A stretch of 64,000 nucleotides of DNA, taken from contig NC_045428.1 in NCBI RefSeq assembly GCF_902635505.1, positions 220,604,607-220,668,606 of the forward strand, in the 5' to 3' direction. This DNA is from Sarcophilus harrisii (lineage: Eukaryota; Chordata; Mammalia; Dasyuromorphia; Dasyuridae). The translations under genes and the position numbers were made by a program. Below the pieces are notes generated by a model. That model ran no database searches, was not told the origin of the DNA, and saw only the letters and a list, made by a program, of their open reading frames with translations. The first letter of the stretch is position 1. Each line of letters opens with the position of its first letter. Shown piece after piece: positions 1 to 55,074 of this stretch.

Positions 1-1229
1 GTTTTTATATTTCTGAGGGGTTTAGAAAGCCTTGAATTGTTTCTATTTTCTTGTCTTTGAGGAAGTCCAGTGACAGAATTTAGAGGTATGAGGAACTTTG
101 GAGAACATCTTGAAACATTTATTTATGGGAACTGTGGGAAATGAGGCTCAGAGAGATTATGTGATTTACTAAAGATCACAAACCCAAAGCTAAATTGTGT
201 GATTCAAAATCTGGGATTCTTTTCACTATCCCTAACTGATTCTTCTTCTAAATACCTTACTTTTGTGCAATGTTTTTGAATTTGTATATTCTTTCCTCTC
301 TGTAAATTCTAGAAAATGTTTGTTTTCTGTAATGTTTTAATAAGAGAAAAAAGAGTCATGTTATAGTCACCCAGCTAGGGCAGCAGTGGGAAAGAGGGAA
401 AAGGTAGTTAAGGATTAAGCATTTCTATATCTACAACAGAAGCACACAGTCTGGCACCTGACTTGTACTTTAAGTCTTTCCAGTTTGGTAGGATCTGTTA
501 TAACTTGAATTTCATTCCATTCACACAGCCTTTGAGAACACAGTCAGCATATAGGATCATCAGCCTAGAGCTGGAAGAAACTTCAGAGGTCTAGTTCAAT
601 CCCTCATTTTATAGGCAAAGCAAATAGGGCTCAGAGAGCTTAAGGAGTTTGTTCAAGTTCACATAGGTAGCTATCATTTGAGGAGCATTCAAACCCAACT
701 CCTCTAACTCTATAACCAGAAATCTTTCCACTATAACACATTGCCTCTATGAACAAAAACAGGTGGCAAGATTTTTAAAAAAAATTAATTTAGTAGTTCC
801 ATGAGGGTTTAGCTCAAAGAACAAATGAATCTCTTTGCTCCAAAGTCATTCTTTAGAATCAGTGGTACAGTATGTTTATACATAAAAATGACCTATGAGA
901 TAGGATGGAGGCTTCAAAGCTGTGCCATTTACTTTTAAGTTTTTAAAAAGTATATAATATAAACTATTGTTATAACAAGCAGTATTGTTCTTTGGTACCA
1001 GAATGCAATTGCCATTATCATAGTTCTGAAATGTACACTTCAGTGGTTCAATCATCTCCTGTATAATTCAGACAGAAATCGAATACCTGAATAACCTCTT
1101 TGAACATACAGAGGAAAAAAACGGAATACTAATCTTTATAATGAGAATTTCTGGCAAAAAAAATTAAGGTAATTTAAACCTTGTAGCTATAGAAATACTT
1201 CAAGTATGCAAAAAACAACAGAAGAAGTG
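1..1229. other. Intergenic flank downstream of NIPA1
   Basis: No gene was seen. Two stretches (about 120-225 and 545-745) resemble the old L3/CR1- or MIR-related repeat with the pattern 'agagctggaagaaactt ... aggctcagagag'. The rest is AT-rich unique sequence. Confidence 0.5.
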
Positions 1230-1248
1230 TCAGCTAGAAATAAATTAT

Positions 1249-1254
1249 TTTATT
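1249..1254 (-). promoter_or_regulatory. NIPA1: Candidate poly(A) signal for NIPA1
   Basis: Plus-strand TTTATT reads AATAAA on the minus strand, inside an A/T-rich run at 1241-1260. It lies about 6.1 kb past the stop, fitting the expected long 3' UTR. Other AATAAA matches exist in this AT-rich region, so this one is only the best-placed candidate. Confidence 0.35.
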
Positions 1255-2100
1255 TTAAAACACATTACAGGATAATAAATATGTTATTGGAAAACTTAGT
1301 AAATAGCCTTTTATAATTTACATGAGGCAACTACAACATGCCAAGACTATCTTTAAAAAACAAAAGATAAGCAAGAATTCTTAGTCATTAACAAATGTAT
1401 ATACAGTATTTGGAGGCTAATAAAATAGATCTTTTTGATCTCCTTTGATGCAACCACACTAAAATAACATTTATGTAACCAAATGCAATTAAGCCTTTTT
1501 ATATTCTAGAGTACTCCCCCCCCCCATTCAAGTTTTACATTCCAATTTTCAGAAAGACAATATTTTAATTTAAAAAAAAAAACATACTCAGGAAGTTACT
1601 GAGCAAACAGCATCTTTTTCCCCCAAAGTGCAAGCCACCTATATGGAAAAGAATTAAATCTTTAATTTCTGAGTTACAAAATAAAATAATCTTCACTTTT
1701 CACTGTGATAATTTGGCACTAATAATTTAAGAATTTCTGACATTTACTATAGTGAATGTAAAATATATCACAAATGTGTGGGAGCAGTGAACACTATGCT
1801 CCAGGATATCAAAGAGTTAAGTATAAAGATTGAACTACTTGAAGGCCGGACATTAAGCATAATTAATTACAAATTTATTTTAACAGGAAATTGTAACCTT
1901 TTTTTATTACAGGTTATAAATTTCTAAAGAACATAGATCTAGATAAATTTCAAAAGCCTATAAAGATCTCTGTTTAAGTTGGAACATCAATGATTCATCA
2001 GGCAAACAATATCTAACCTTTCAGCAAAGCTCTGATTTTTGTTTTTTAAGACTTCTTTTTTTTTTTTTTACCTTGAGATAAGACAATATAAAACCGTTCT

Positions 2101-2269
2101 TTTTTTTTTTTTTGGGGGGGGGGTGTCTTTTTGCTGAGGCAATTGAGGTTAAGTGACTTGCCCAAGGTCACACAGCTAACAAGTATTAAGTGTCTGAGGC
2201 CAGATTTGAACCCAGGTGCTCCTGACTTCAGGGTTGGTACTCTATCCACTGCACCACCTAGCTGCCCCT
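2101..2269 (-). mobile_element. WALLSI-type tRNA-derived SINE inside the NIPA1 3' UTR
   Basis: On the minus strand it begins with the tRNA-like head (GGGGCAGCTAGGTGG), has a pol III A-box-like TGGTGCAGTGG and a B-box-like GGTTCAAATC, and ends in an A-rich tail broken by a C run. Flanking 10-mers AAACCGTTCT (2091-2100) and AAACCCTTCG (2270-2279) look like a decayed target-site duplication. Confidence 0.85.
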
Positions 2270-4439
2270 AAACCCTTCGTTTTTTGGGGGGGAAAAAAAA
2301 AAGAAAAAATGGAAAATTGGAAGTTTCCTATTTTTACATAAATTTAATCCTGTTTTCTTTTTTCAGGGCTCAAAATTACTCTATTGAAATCAATCAGTTT
2401 GATTTGGTCAATTAACATAGTGTTTTTATCCTATAGTAATCAAAATACTCCAAAATGTAAATCAAGCCTCAAAAGAATTTATTTGAAGAATTATCCCCAT
2501 TTGATGGATGGGGACCTGAGGCACAGAGGTTAGGTTAACTTTCATAGGGATGCACAAGTCACTGACACAAGATAGAATGATAGAACAAATAAAGCCTTAC
2601 TCTGTTCTCTGCTATAAACCCTCAGCCATACTACTTCTCATACCAGTGACATTGATTAAAGGATCTATGTTTTATCAAATATCTGGTTATCTGATGTAGA
2701 AATTTTTATTGGTATACAGAAACAAAGTTTTCACATGTAATTTAATTTATTTGAAACATGAGTTTTTATTATTTTAGCAATATGCCAGGAGTTTGCATAT
2801 TTAAAAAACCCAACCCAACCTCTAATATTATTAGGCCAATTCTTATTTCTATTCATATTAATCTTTATCTTTTCATATACACAATGGAGGAATAATAATC
2901 TAGCTTTATAAAGCTCAGCTACACTACAGAATACATCCTAAAGACTACTCCACAGTAAAAGCAACATAATATACATCTAAGGAATATAAAATAGGTCGAG
3001 GTATATCATACCATCAACTTTCTTATAATGAGACAATGTTCCATTTACAAATTCTGAATCCTTTTTTTCTTTTAGATTCAGAACTGATACAACTTTTGCC
3101 CTTAAATATGAATATAAATAAACCCTAAAATAATCAGAGATTGCTTTTTCAAAGGGAGGAAGACTAAGTGTTAGGAGTCAATAATATACTTTTACTCCCT
3201 GAGATGGCAGGACATGAATAATATAGATCAAAATCTGCTTGATGAGTAAATTACTTTCCAAGTGTCAGGTACTTGGAGAAGTGCAGTGATTCCTTTCAGG
3301 ACAGCAAGCCACAATAGTTAAACCTGTTAAGCCTAAATCGGGATAACAGGTATTTAAAGGTCTAGATTTCTAAAGAAACATACTTCTTTCCTTCTCTGCT
3401 TTTCTGAAAATCATTTTGCTACTGAGAAAGAAAGCCATCAAGTGAATAGACACCCTCCCTCGGAAAACAATATGACAATTTTTACAGTCTGGAGTTGGAC
3501 CTTATTAAGTGATAATAAAGTTGCCTGAAAAGTACTTAACTTATACTCAGAAAGTAATTTATTCATCTGGCAGGACCTATCCAATATTTATTAAGTGTTT
3601 ACCTATTGTGGAATACAGAAGATGAAAACTGACAGCACATTTAATAGTGATATCTTATACCAGAAAACACATATAGGATTTTAGAATGGAAAGAACACAG
3701 CTAAAGAAAAGAATAAGGCTGGCTGGATGAAAAAAAAGGAAAGTGGACACAAATACAACACAGAAAAAAAGGTTAAAGACAGGCTTGACAAATGGGAATT
3801 ACAAGAATATTGCTTATTGCTGAACCAATAACAAAACATATATTTCATTATCATTCTATTCTGAAAAGGCTGTGGTTACAGTGCAAGTGATGAACAAGGC
3901 CACTAGAAAATCATGGATTCCTTCCCGAAGGCTCTAAATTTTGTCATTCCCATTGTTGTCTAGATGAATATTTGGCAGTTAGCAGGCTGCCTTTTCTCTA
4001 TAAAAAGGAAGAGAGAATGAAGAAAAACTGTTTTGGTGTGGCCTATCAGCTTGGGGTCTGAAGAAGGATCATCATCATGATCCTAACATTACATAGAAAA
4101 AAATTAGGGTTAAAAAAAGGTCAAAAACAACAAAAAAATTAAGGGAACAAGGCACCATCCAGGCAGGAGGACAATTGTCCCTTTAGGTGTATGTCAAGTG
4201 AAATCTAAACATTCTAATCTAATTATGATTTCAGACAAAAACTTTGCTCAGGAGGTAAAAGAGGCCTCTCTAATGAGGATAAACTGGTAATTTTGTGGTT
4301 TTCATATTATAAAAGGAAAAGCAAAAGATAAAACATATCCATATCATGGTGCTACAACTTATCATTCCACTTAAAGCTAGTCCCTTCCTTCTAGTATCTC
4401 CAATTTATACTGTCTATATCTATTTGTAAATAATTGTTT

Positions 4440-4560
4440 CCATATTATCTCCTCAACTAGTCTGAGCTCCTTGAAAATAGGGGCTGTGTTTTTCCTTTTC
4501 TATGTGTCCTTAGTGCATACAAGAATGAGTGGAACATAGTAGAGGCTTAATAAATGCTTG
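4440..4560 (+). mobile_element. L2 LINE 3'-end fragment
   Basis: It has the L2 tail pattern 'gagctccttgaaaatagggg ... acatagtagaggcttaataaatgcttgttga'. It is diverged and hence old. Confidence 0.6.
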
Positions 4561-7336
4561 TTGAGTTTATTTGACTTTGAAACTACATTAAGAAAATTGT
4601 GGTGTTTTCTTCCAAAATGATAAGAAAATAGAAAGTACTGAAATGATGCTATTTATATTTGCTTCTGGAAAGGCTCAACTCTTAGAACTGCCCTATTTTC
4701 TTCTACCTATTCCAAGAGTTTTATTTAAACTGAAAATATGATTCTAACCATTTCCCCCATTCTATTTGTAAATTAATTTTAAATTAACAATGTATAGAAG
4801 GCTGCTTGAAATCAGATGTTATTTGCTCTGTGCTAAGCTTCAAGTTCACCTGATAGTTTTTCCTTTTTTAACTTGATAGTATTTCTAAAGGACTGGTCAC
4901 ATTAAACTTTGTATGATTTGGCTTAATAAGAATAGCTCTATGCTGACAAGATACTTTTTAGTATAAACTAGGATTTAAACACTATCTGTATCAGAGTATT
5001 CTGGGGAATGTGGGGAGTCTGCTTATAATAGTCTAGTATCTAAATATAGGGAATTGTTTGTGGAAAACTTCAAATATTCTATTTTTATTTTGGCATTCAG
5101 ACTTTCACAAAATTTCAAGAAATAACATTCAAACTGTCATTCCTCAAAAAAGTAAAATATGATATAGTACATTAAATTTTAGAAGCTTCTTCATTCTTCA
5201 GATACCAGGTTAGACAAAGAATAAAAGATTTCTGTGCCATACCTGAAACCTCCCCTCAACTTTATATGGTTGTACCATAATATGAAAATATTCTATGCCT
5301 CACAGCATTGAAAATATTGCCAATATGTCCTGTCCTGAAAATTGAACACATGAAGTAACTGATTAGAGTTTGTGTTGCTAAATATTTTGTGCTAAATCAC
5401 TATCCCCTTCTAAAAGTGAAATAAAATAATTTAATAGAAATCGAGTATTTATGGTAGATAAGTTAACAATAACAAAGTTAGATTTATAACTTTTAAAAAG
5501 AATCATCACAGTATTAGTGTCCTTACTGACAAATTACTTCCATAAAATGTAGTTCCCATTTTAATGTTTTTTTCTTTACATTAAATAGTAGTCTAATTTC
5601 ATTTTTTTCTGTATAAAGTTTCCTACAATTTCATAGCCCTGTAAATTAACAAGGCTTTTCAGATGACATTTGACTTTTTCTAGGAACCATTGGCTTTGCT
5701 TTATTTAGAATTCCTATAGTCAGAAATAGTTATTGTTCTTTACCCTAACTCTTTATTTTCCATAGGTTTTTTGTTTCATTAAAATGTCACACAATAAAAA
5801 CAAGTGACATTTTGCTGGGATTTCTGTCACTTAGTGTTTTAGTCTTATTTCATTTAGCATTATTAAGTACAGAACATTAATCATAATCAACATACTGGTA
5901 TAATGAAGTACTAATTTGCAAATTGTAATGAATGAAAAGTTAAAAGAGTCAAAATGTTTTTTATTGGACAATAAACTCACTCAGCTGTGGTCATCAGTTC
6001 TTGCTATAAACTTTTTAGAAAATTTATGTTGCAAATGCTCTTATAATCCAGCTTCCTTCTCAATTTACTGAAATTAGCTTTAGCTTAGTTTTTGTCTTTC
6101 TCTTACAGCTCTTGGTTTCAAGGAACTCAATCTTCTCTCTTTTTAAAGCATTAGAATTTAACAAATAAGGAGTTATTTCTGAAAAGTCAAGATACACATT
6201 TCTTCCTGAAACAATTCATTAACCACAGAAAGCTGGAATTTGGAACTGCTATAATTGCACATAAGCTGAACTGCAAAAGGAGATGTCCATACATACCCAA
6301 TTGTCTTTAGTCTGATGATAGTTACATATTAAAGAAATCCAAATAGCTTTGAAGTGGTCTTAGATTGACTACCTTCCCAGAAACATATTGTGTTTTTTCA
6401 GAATGACTTATGCATTTTTAGAATTTGAGAACATTGAAAGAAACTGTTATTTTGATTTATGTAATGTTAATTTTTAAAAAGAAGTTATTTTTTCATTAGT
6501 TGAGTCAAATTAAGGGTATTTTTAAAATGCAAAGGCACTGAAACATTTGAATTCTTGACATGTATTGCAAACAAACCAGTACATCATTTCTTTATTTCTT
6601 TTCTTTGCCTCTTCCCTCCCCAATGTTTGCCATTAACTAATCTTGGAGACCTACTTTTTTAAAAGAAGATTTTCAACTAATTTTTAGTGGTTATCTTTTA
6701 CTTGAATAAATGCCTGAATTTTATGTCAAAGACACATACATAATCCAAAAAGACAAATGTGGAAATGGTCACTAAACTGTTAGATTTCAAGCCTATGGTC
6801 GAATTAACATTTCACATCCTTTTTCAATGTAAGGATTTCATAAAGGAGAACATTTGGCATCGTAAGAATAAAAGGGAGCACCATCTCTCTTTTTTTTTCT
6901 TTTTTTTTTTTTTTAAAGGAAATGACATTCCTGAAAATTTCTTAGTTAATAACAGTGAGAAACAGAAGACTAGTCAACAAAAAGGTAGGATGCCTCGACT
7001 GCCATTCCACAATGCTGAATGGGGAACCTCAGATGTTTTGGGAGGGATTTAATTTTCAGGGGAGGCAGTGCGTCAGTCCCTATGCTGTTTCAACGCTTGG
7101 CCCTTCTGCTGACGATAGCCACTGTAGTACTGATGAATGCCATATGTAGTGGTGATTTTAGGGATATGGACATTTATTCACTAGGAATTTGACAGAGGCC
7201 ATCTACTAATTCCACCAACAACTCAAACATCTCAGATGTTTGTACATTTTGGTCTCTGCAAACCTGGGTCAAATTCAGACCAGTAACCATATCCCGCTAC
7301 TGGTTCCCTGAGCCACCCAGTACCCATAAATGTATT

Positions 7337-49920
<42,584 letters not shown>

Positions 49921-49959
49921 ATGAAAGTAATGATTTCTAATTAATATTTATGGAGTGAA

Positions 49960-50200
49960 ATAATAACAATAGCAATAGCAATCAATAATAGTAGCATTTT
50001 TATAGTACTTAAAGATTTGCAAAGTGCTCTACATAAAGTATTTCTTCTGATCCTCATAATAATCCGAGAGGTAGGGTGCTATTATTATCCCCATTTTATA
50101 GATGAGGACATTGAGGCTAACCTAAATTAAGTGATGTCCAGAGTTACAAAGGTAATAAACGACACTCCAAATCCATCGCTCTTCATCCCTATTTTACAAG
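49960..50200 (-). mobile_element. MIR-type SINE, minus strand
   Basis: 'gtgctctacataaagtattt', 'tgatcctcataataatccg' and 'tatagatgaggacattgagg' are in MIR-complement order. It lies just upstream of the promoter. Confidence 0.7.
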
Positions 50201-50439
50201 GTGGGGAGGAGGGGAAGACATATCAATGAGGACCAATGTCATAAATAACAGATTTTGGTGGAGAGAGATTGTTGTTTTGTTTCCTCAAATAGAACTTAGG
50301 TTGAAGTCAAGCTTTAGGGAAATGATCTGAGAAAATATGGAAATTATATGTTTTTGAAGAATGGGAAGGTTGAAATTTGGCTTATCCAGATAGGGAACTT
50401 TTCCTGAAGTAAAGAAGAGATAATGTACTTCTGTATAGT

Positions 50440-50585
50440 GCTTTAATGTTTTGCTAACAAAAATATTGAAAGATAGGTAGTGAAATGGTATAATTCCTAT
50501 GTGACAGATGAAGAAACTGAGACTGGATGTCTTTCCTATGGTCATACAGTCAGGAAGTGTGAAGTAGCAATCAGTATCCAATAGG
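50440..50585 (-). mobile_element. MIR-type fragment, minus strand
   Basis: 'tgacagatgaagaaactgag' and 'gtcatacagtcaggaagtg' mark the MIR body. Confidence 0.55.
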
Positions 50586-51006
50586 GTAACCCTAAATTCG
50601 AGGTTCCAAAATATACTCTGGAGGCTGGGTTATTATGACAGGACATAGCTTAGTTGATGCAGAAGCATTGAGATTTGTCTTTATGGAAAAAAAGGTAAGA
50701 GATGAAGTGAAACAATGACAGAGAGGGACAGTTTCTGAAGCTTAGAATGAAGAGTTTAAGTGGGATGCAGATGATAATAGAGAAGTAATTGAGTAATTCT
50801 AACAAGTAACATGACTTAATTCCTCAAGAAAGATAAATTTGGTAGTCTTGTTTCCAACTGATTTATCAGGAAGAATTAGCATGGTCCCATTGGAAACCCA
50901 GAATTGATATATGTAAATAAGCATATTAGTCAATATATAAGTGGCCACTTCACCATTTAGGGTGATTTTATTTGCTGTGAAGTAAAGAACCCTACAAGAA
51001 GATTTC

Positions 51007-51092
51007 AAATTGTTGTTGTTGCTTAGTCATTTTTAGTCATATTAAACTCCTTATGACCCCTTTTGAGATTTTCTTGGCAAAGTTACTAGTCA
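51007..51092 (-). mobile_element. SINE tail fragment, RTE type
   Basis: Only the tail is left ('ccttatgaccccttttgaga', 'ttcttggcaaagttactag'). The next 700 bases show no recognised element except the microsatellite at 51571. Confidence 0.6.
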
Positions 51093-51569
51093 AATATTCA
51101 GTCTGACCATTGGGAAAACCCCACTCATACATTTCCCCGTCCAGCAGGCCAGGGAACTCACTCAACTGATTAACCAGCGTTGCCCTAATAAGAATATTTT
51201 ACAAGTACTTCCTAAACTGTGTCAACAAGAGGGAAAAGTATAATGTTTGAAAGGGCCAACTGGTTTTATCATGACATACAGGAAAACTCTAAGAATTCAT
51301 TCAGCTTTACATTACAAGGAACAATGGTTAAAATACTGTCACTGGCCTGTATGTTTGGATTTACAATTCAACTGTAAATGACTGTGTCTTCAGAGACAGA
51401 TGAATTCCTAGAGTTAGCTAGTCTTAGCTGAGGACTGTCTGAAACAGGGACTACTGAGTCAAATACAAGACTACTTACCTTTCAGTGCTGCCTGAAAAAT
51501 AAATATCCTTACAATTTCATGTGGGCAATGTTCTTATTTTTCTTTAAGATGCTTTTGTCAACAATAGTT

Positions 51570-51570
<1 letters not shown>

Positions 51571-51607
<37 letters not shown>

Positions 51608-51715
51608 TGTGAATATATATACGTGTGTGTGTATACATATATATTTATACATGGATATGACTATAGAGAAGTCTTATATATATAGATATATATACACACA
51701 CACATATACATATAT
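51571..51715. repeat. Compound (AT)n/(GT)n/(AC)n microsatellite
   Basis: A (TA) run of about 34 bases is followed by GT and AC patches. Confidence 0.9.
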
Positions 51716-51823
51716 GATAGGGTGTTGGAATCTTTACAAACTGTTAAGTTATTAGAGTTGATAGAGACAATAATTATCTAATTTAGCATGGTTCAGTATG
51801 ATTGATCTAATCCTACGAGGAGA

Positions 51824-52427
51824 TGTTATGGGCCAGAACTTGAAACAAGGTACTAAGTACAACTGATAGAAACAATGCTTGTGTTCACACCTTTAGAGAA
51901 CTCATATAAGCAAGAAGTATTTAAGTACTCATTGGAGTTCACACATTTGGGAGATTTCAGGGTTTAGTATGAGATATCCAAATTCACACCTCCCTTAATC
52001 CCTGCCTCCAGAAGGAGAAGTTAACCTTTGGGAGATCATATATATAGAGAGGCTCTTAGATTCGGGTGAGTTACTTGGGAACATTGTGAGGGGTCGGAGA
52101 GGAGCACTTTGGGAGGAAGCCCATAAGCCCTCTCTCCGAGGCAAGAGAGATTCATTGCATCTTCCACCTTGGTGCTGGCTGGAGGCTGAAGAAAGCAGAG
52201 GCAGGAGCAAAGGACAAAGCTGCAAGAGCTCTTAAAACCAAGGAGAGAGAGAGAAGCCTCAAAGAAAACTAACCAGGCTATATTGAAGGACACAATAAAA
52301 GATCTGAACTTTTATCACCTGGCTGCAATTTGGGTGATTATTTACTTGTAATTGAAACTAAGGCTGCCTCCAGAAAACCTCCCCAAGAAACCCTCTCCCA
52401 GAGAGAACCTTCATCTTATATTATATT
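51824..52427 (+). mobile_element. Solo LTR fossil of an endogenous retrovirus
   Basis: It begins TGTTATGGGCC and carries a TATA-like stretch near 52040 and an AATAAA signal near 52293. The terminal region shares blocks with the LTR at 23177-23559. No internal retroviral sequence follows. The right end is approximate, and age is moderate to old judging by divergence between the two copies. Confidence 0.55.
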
Positions 52428-52595
52428 ATTTTAAAGAACAAAAACACCACAGTAGGGGATGATCAGGACATTTCCCTCCTCTTCCCACTGATAAAATTAT
52501 AGAAGGTAAGGAGAAGGTAACAGAAACAATAATATTTTAATATCTTCAACAAAATGCAAAGAAATGTCTATACTTTGTAAGATATGAAGATTTTT

Positions 52596-53170
52596 TTCTT
52601 TTTCTTATTATTATAGCTTTTTTTTTTTACAAGATATATGCATGGATATTTTTTCAGCATTGACCCTTGCAAAACGTTCTGTTCCAATTTTTCCCCTCCT
52701 TTTCCCCATCCTCTCCCCCGATGGCAGTTAGACCAATACATGTTAAATATGTTAAAATATATGTTATATACAATATATGTATACATACCCGTATAGTTAT
52801 TTTGCTGTACAAGAAAAATAGGATTTTGAAATAATGTAAAATTAATCAGAGAAAAAAATACAAAATACAGGTGGACAAAACCAAGGGGATTGGAAATGCT
52901 ATGTAGTGGTTCACACTCATTTCCCAGAGTTCTTTTGCTGAGTATAGCTGGTTCAATTAATTACTGCTCTATTGGAGCTGATTTGTTTCAGCTCATTGTT
53001 GGAGATGATCATGTCCATCAGAATTGATCATCATATAATACTGTTGTTGAAGTATATAATGATCTCCTGGTCCTGCTCATTTCACTCAGCATCAGTTCAT
53101 GTCTCTCCAGGCCTTTCTGAAATCCTCCTGCTGGTCATTTCTTACAGAGCAATAATATTCCATAACATTC
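52596..53170 (-). mobile_element. Young 5'-truncated L1, minus strand
   Basis: It runs from the poly(A) complement and 3' UTR into the end of ORF2 ('catttcttacagagcaataa'). A perfect 17-bp duplication AAGATATGAAGATTTTT lies at 52579-52595 and 53171-53187. Confidence 0.95.
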
Positions 53171-53267
53171 AAGATATGAAGATTTTTGCTCAAATTTGAT
53201 GAAATAAGAGGAAGATTAGTCATTTATCACAATCTTGATGGCCCTTTTAAAAACTGATAAATGCAAG

Positions 53268-53470
53268 GATTCTCAACTTTTCTTTCTATGTGTCCCATAC
53301 TACCTTGGCAATCTCATGCATCCAATGTATCTCTTCTCAAAAAGTTTAAACATATATTAAATAAAAGAAATACTTTTTCAAATGAAACCAATTATATTGG
53401 AATATAATTATAGAAATTTTAAAAAATTTCATAGATCCTAGGGGAAGGCCCCTGTAGGTAGGAGACAGTT
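53268..53470. mobile_element. Old hAT-like element
   Basis: 'ggattctcaacttttctttc' at the left and the interior 'gaaaccaattatattggaat', then 'tttcatagatcctaggg', follow a mammalian hAT family pattern. The right terminus is lost. Confidence 0.5.
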
Positions 53471-53833
53471 CTGAGGAATTTTAAACTGTAATTATGGAGA
53501 AGTAAGTCATCCTGAGCCATTCAGAGTTGAAATTCAGAGAGAAACAAGTCCAAGGAATTCAGCTGAGAGAACTTCTCAGCAGAGACGCTGTGCCCAGAGG
53601 AACAGAATGAGGACCCCAGTAGAAGGGAAGGATGTTGAGTGCCAGAAGCATGAATACCTTAGGTATTCATGGTAGAAACCTATGTATATGTTTCTCTATT
53701 AGAGCATTTTATATATACAACCACTTTTCCCATTGATACTCTGTGTGGTAGTTAGAATACAGTCCAGGTTTATGAGGGAAGCATACCAGCAGGGGCTCAT
53801 GAGCTATTATTGTTTTAAGAGTTCAGATACACA

Positions 53834-54232
53834 ATTCTGATGGATGTGACTCTTCAACAATGAAATGATTCAGGCCACTTCCAATGGTCTTGTGATAGAG
53901 AGAGCCATCTACTCCTAGAGAGAAGACTGTGGAAACTGAGTGTGGACCACAACATAGTATTTTCACTTGTTGTTTGCTTGCATTTTGTTTTCTTAATTTT
54001 TTTTCCTTTTTGATTTAATTTTTCTTGTGCAGCATGATATTTGTGGAAATATGTATAAAAGAATTGCACATTTAACATATATTGAATTACTTGCCATTTA
54101 AGGGAGGGAGTGAGGGGAGGGAAAGAGAAAAAAATTTGGAGCCCAAGTTTTTGCAAGGTTGAATGTTAAAAATTTATCCATATATATATATATTTAAAAT
54201 AAAAACTTTAATTAAAAAAAAAAAGGAAACAA
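53834..54232 (+). mobile_element. 5'-truncated L1, plus strand
   Basis: L1 3' UTR with terminal 'aaaataaaaactttaatt' and poly(A). The duplication AAGAGTTCAGATACACA (53817-53833) recurs with one change at 54233-54248. Confidence 0.9.
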
Positions 54233-54573
54233 AAGAGTTCAGATATACAGAGTACCTTGAATTTGGGGATAAATGCCTTCCTAGAACCTACCCTTGTAAT
54301 TTTAGTTGGGATAATATCCTTGGTAAGGTGGCCAAGGAGGCTGAACCCCAAAGCCTTGGGAATGACAATGTCCCCCAGATCACCAGTCCTGCTTCTAACT
54401 TAGCCATAGCACTCATCATGCTGGGTACATGATCCTGTGAAGATAAAATCCAGTAACTTTTTGTAGGAGCTATCAGCCCTATTACTTCAGCAACTACAGT
54501 TGCTAAAGAAAGATCCCCATAAAAAAGTTCTTGTTTAAAGGGAGCTTTTGCTCCTTTTAAAATCCTTTGCGTT

Positions 54574-54842
54574 CATTTAGGGGAGGGTGTGGAGGAAGGA
54601 AAGGAAAATTTGGAACACAAGGTTTTGCAAGGGTCAATGTTGAAAAATTATCCATGCATATTTTTTCCCCCTGAGGCAATTGGGGTTAAGTGACTTACCC
54701 TGGGTCACACAGCCAGGGAGTGTTAAGTGTCAGAGCTCAAACTTGAACTCAGGTCCTCCTGACTTCAAGAGATAGTGCTGTATCTACTGCGCCATCTAGC
54801 TGTCCCCTTATGTTTTTGAAAATAAAAAGCTTTAATTTAAAA
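54574..54842 (+). mobile_element. L1 3' end split by a SINE
   Basis: The L1 tail ('ggggagggtgtggaggaagg', 'ttatccatgcata') is interrupted and resumes with 'gaaaataaaaagctttaatt' and poly(A). Confidence 0.85.
54663..54807 (-). mobile_element. WALLSI-type SINE nested in L1
   Basis: The complete body and head ('ctactgcgccatctagctgt') lie on the minus strand inside the L1 3' end, so this SINE is younger than that L1. Confidence 0.88.
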
Positions 54843-55074
54843 AAAAAATAATGCTGTATTCAATCTCAAAAAAAAAAGTCATTTGCATAGTCAAATGGTT
54901 CAGTGTCTGAAATGAGTAATTTTATCAAAGTGACATAAAGAAAATGCAATACCACATGCTTTGCCATTGTACCCCAATAGTTATGGAATATTCAGTTTGA
55001 CTTGCAGCTGACACCCCCTACCCACCCCTTCTTGAGAACAGGATCTCTCTGTCACTTAATACAATGCTTTGAAT

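Larger units (their letters stand above)
1230..7336 (-). other. NIPA1: Putative NIPA1 3' untranslated region, about 6.1 kb
   Basis: Human NIPA1 is known to have a 3' UTR of several kilobases. Here the 6 kb after the stop codon carries only one obvious SINE (2101-2269) and two weak L2-like stretches (3580-3640 and 4440-4560), while introns and upstream flank are dense with repeats. That contrast suggests transcribed, constrained sequence. The far end is inferred from an AATAAA-type signal on the minus strand at 1249-1254. No splice signals or coding potential were seen inside. Confidence 0.55.

Noticed and set aside
2046-2249. 67-residue frame ending in poly-Lys
   Set aside because: It lies over the SINE at 2101-2269 and its A tail.
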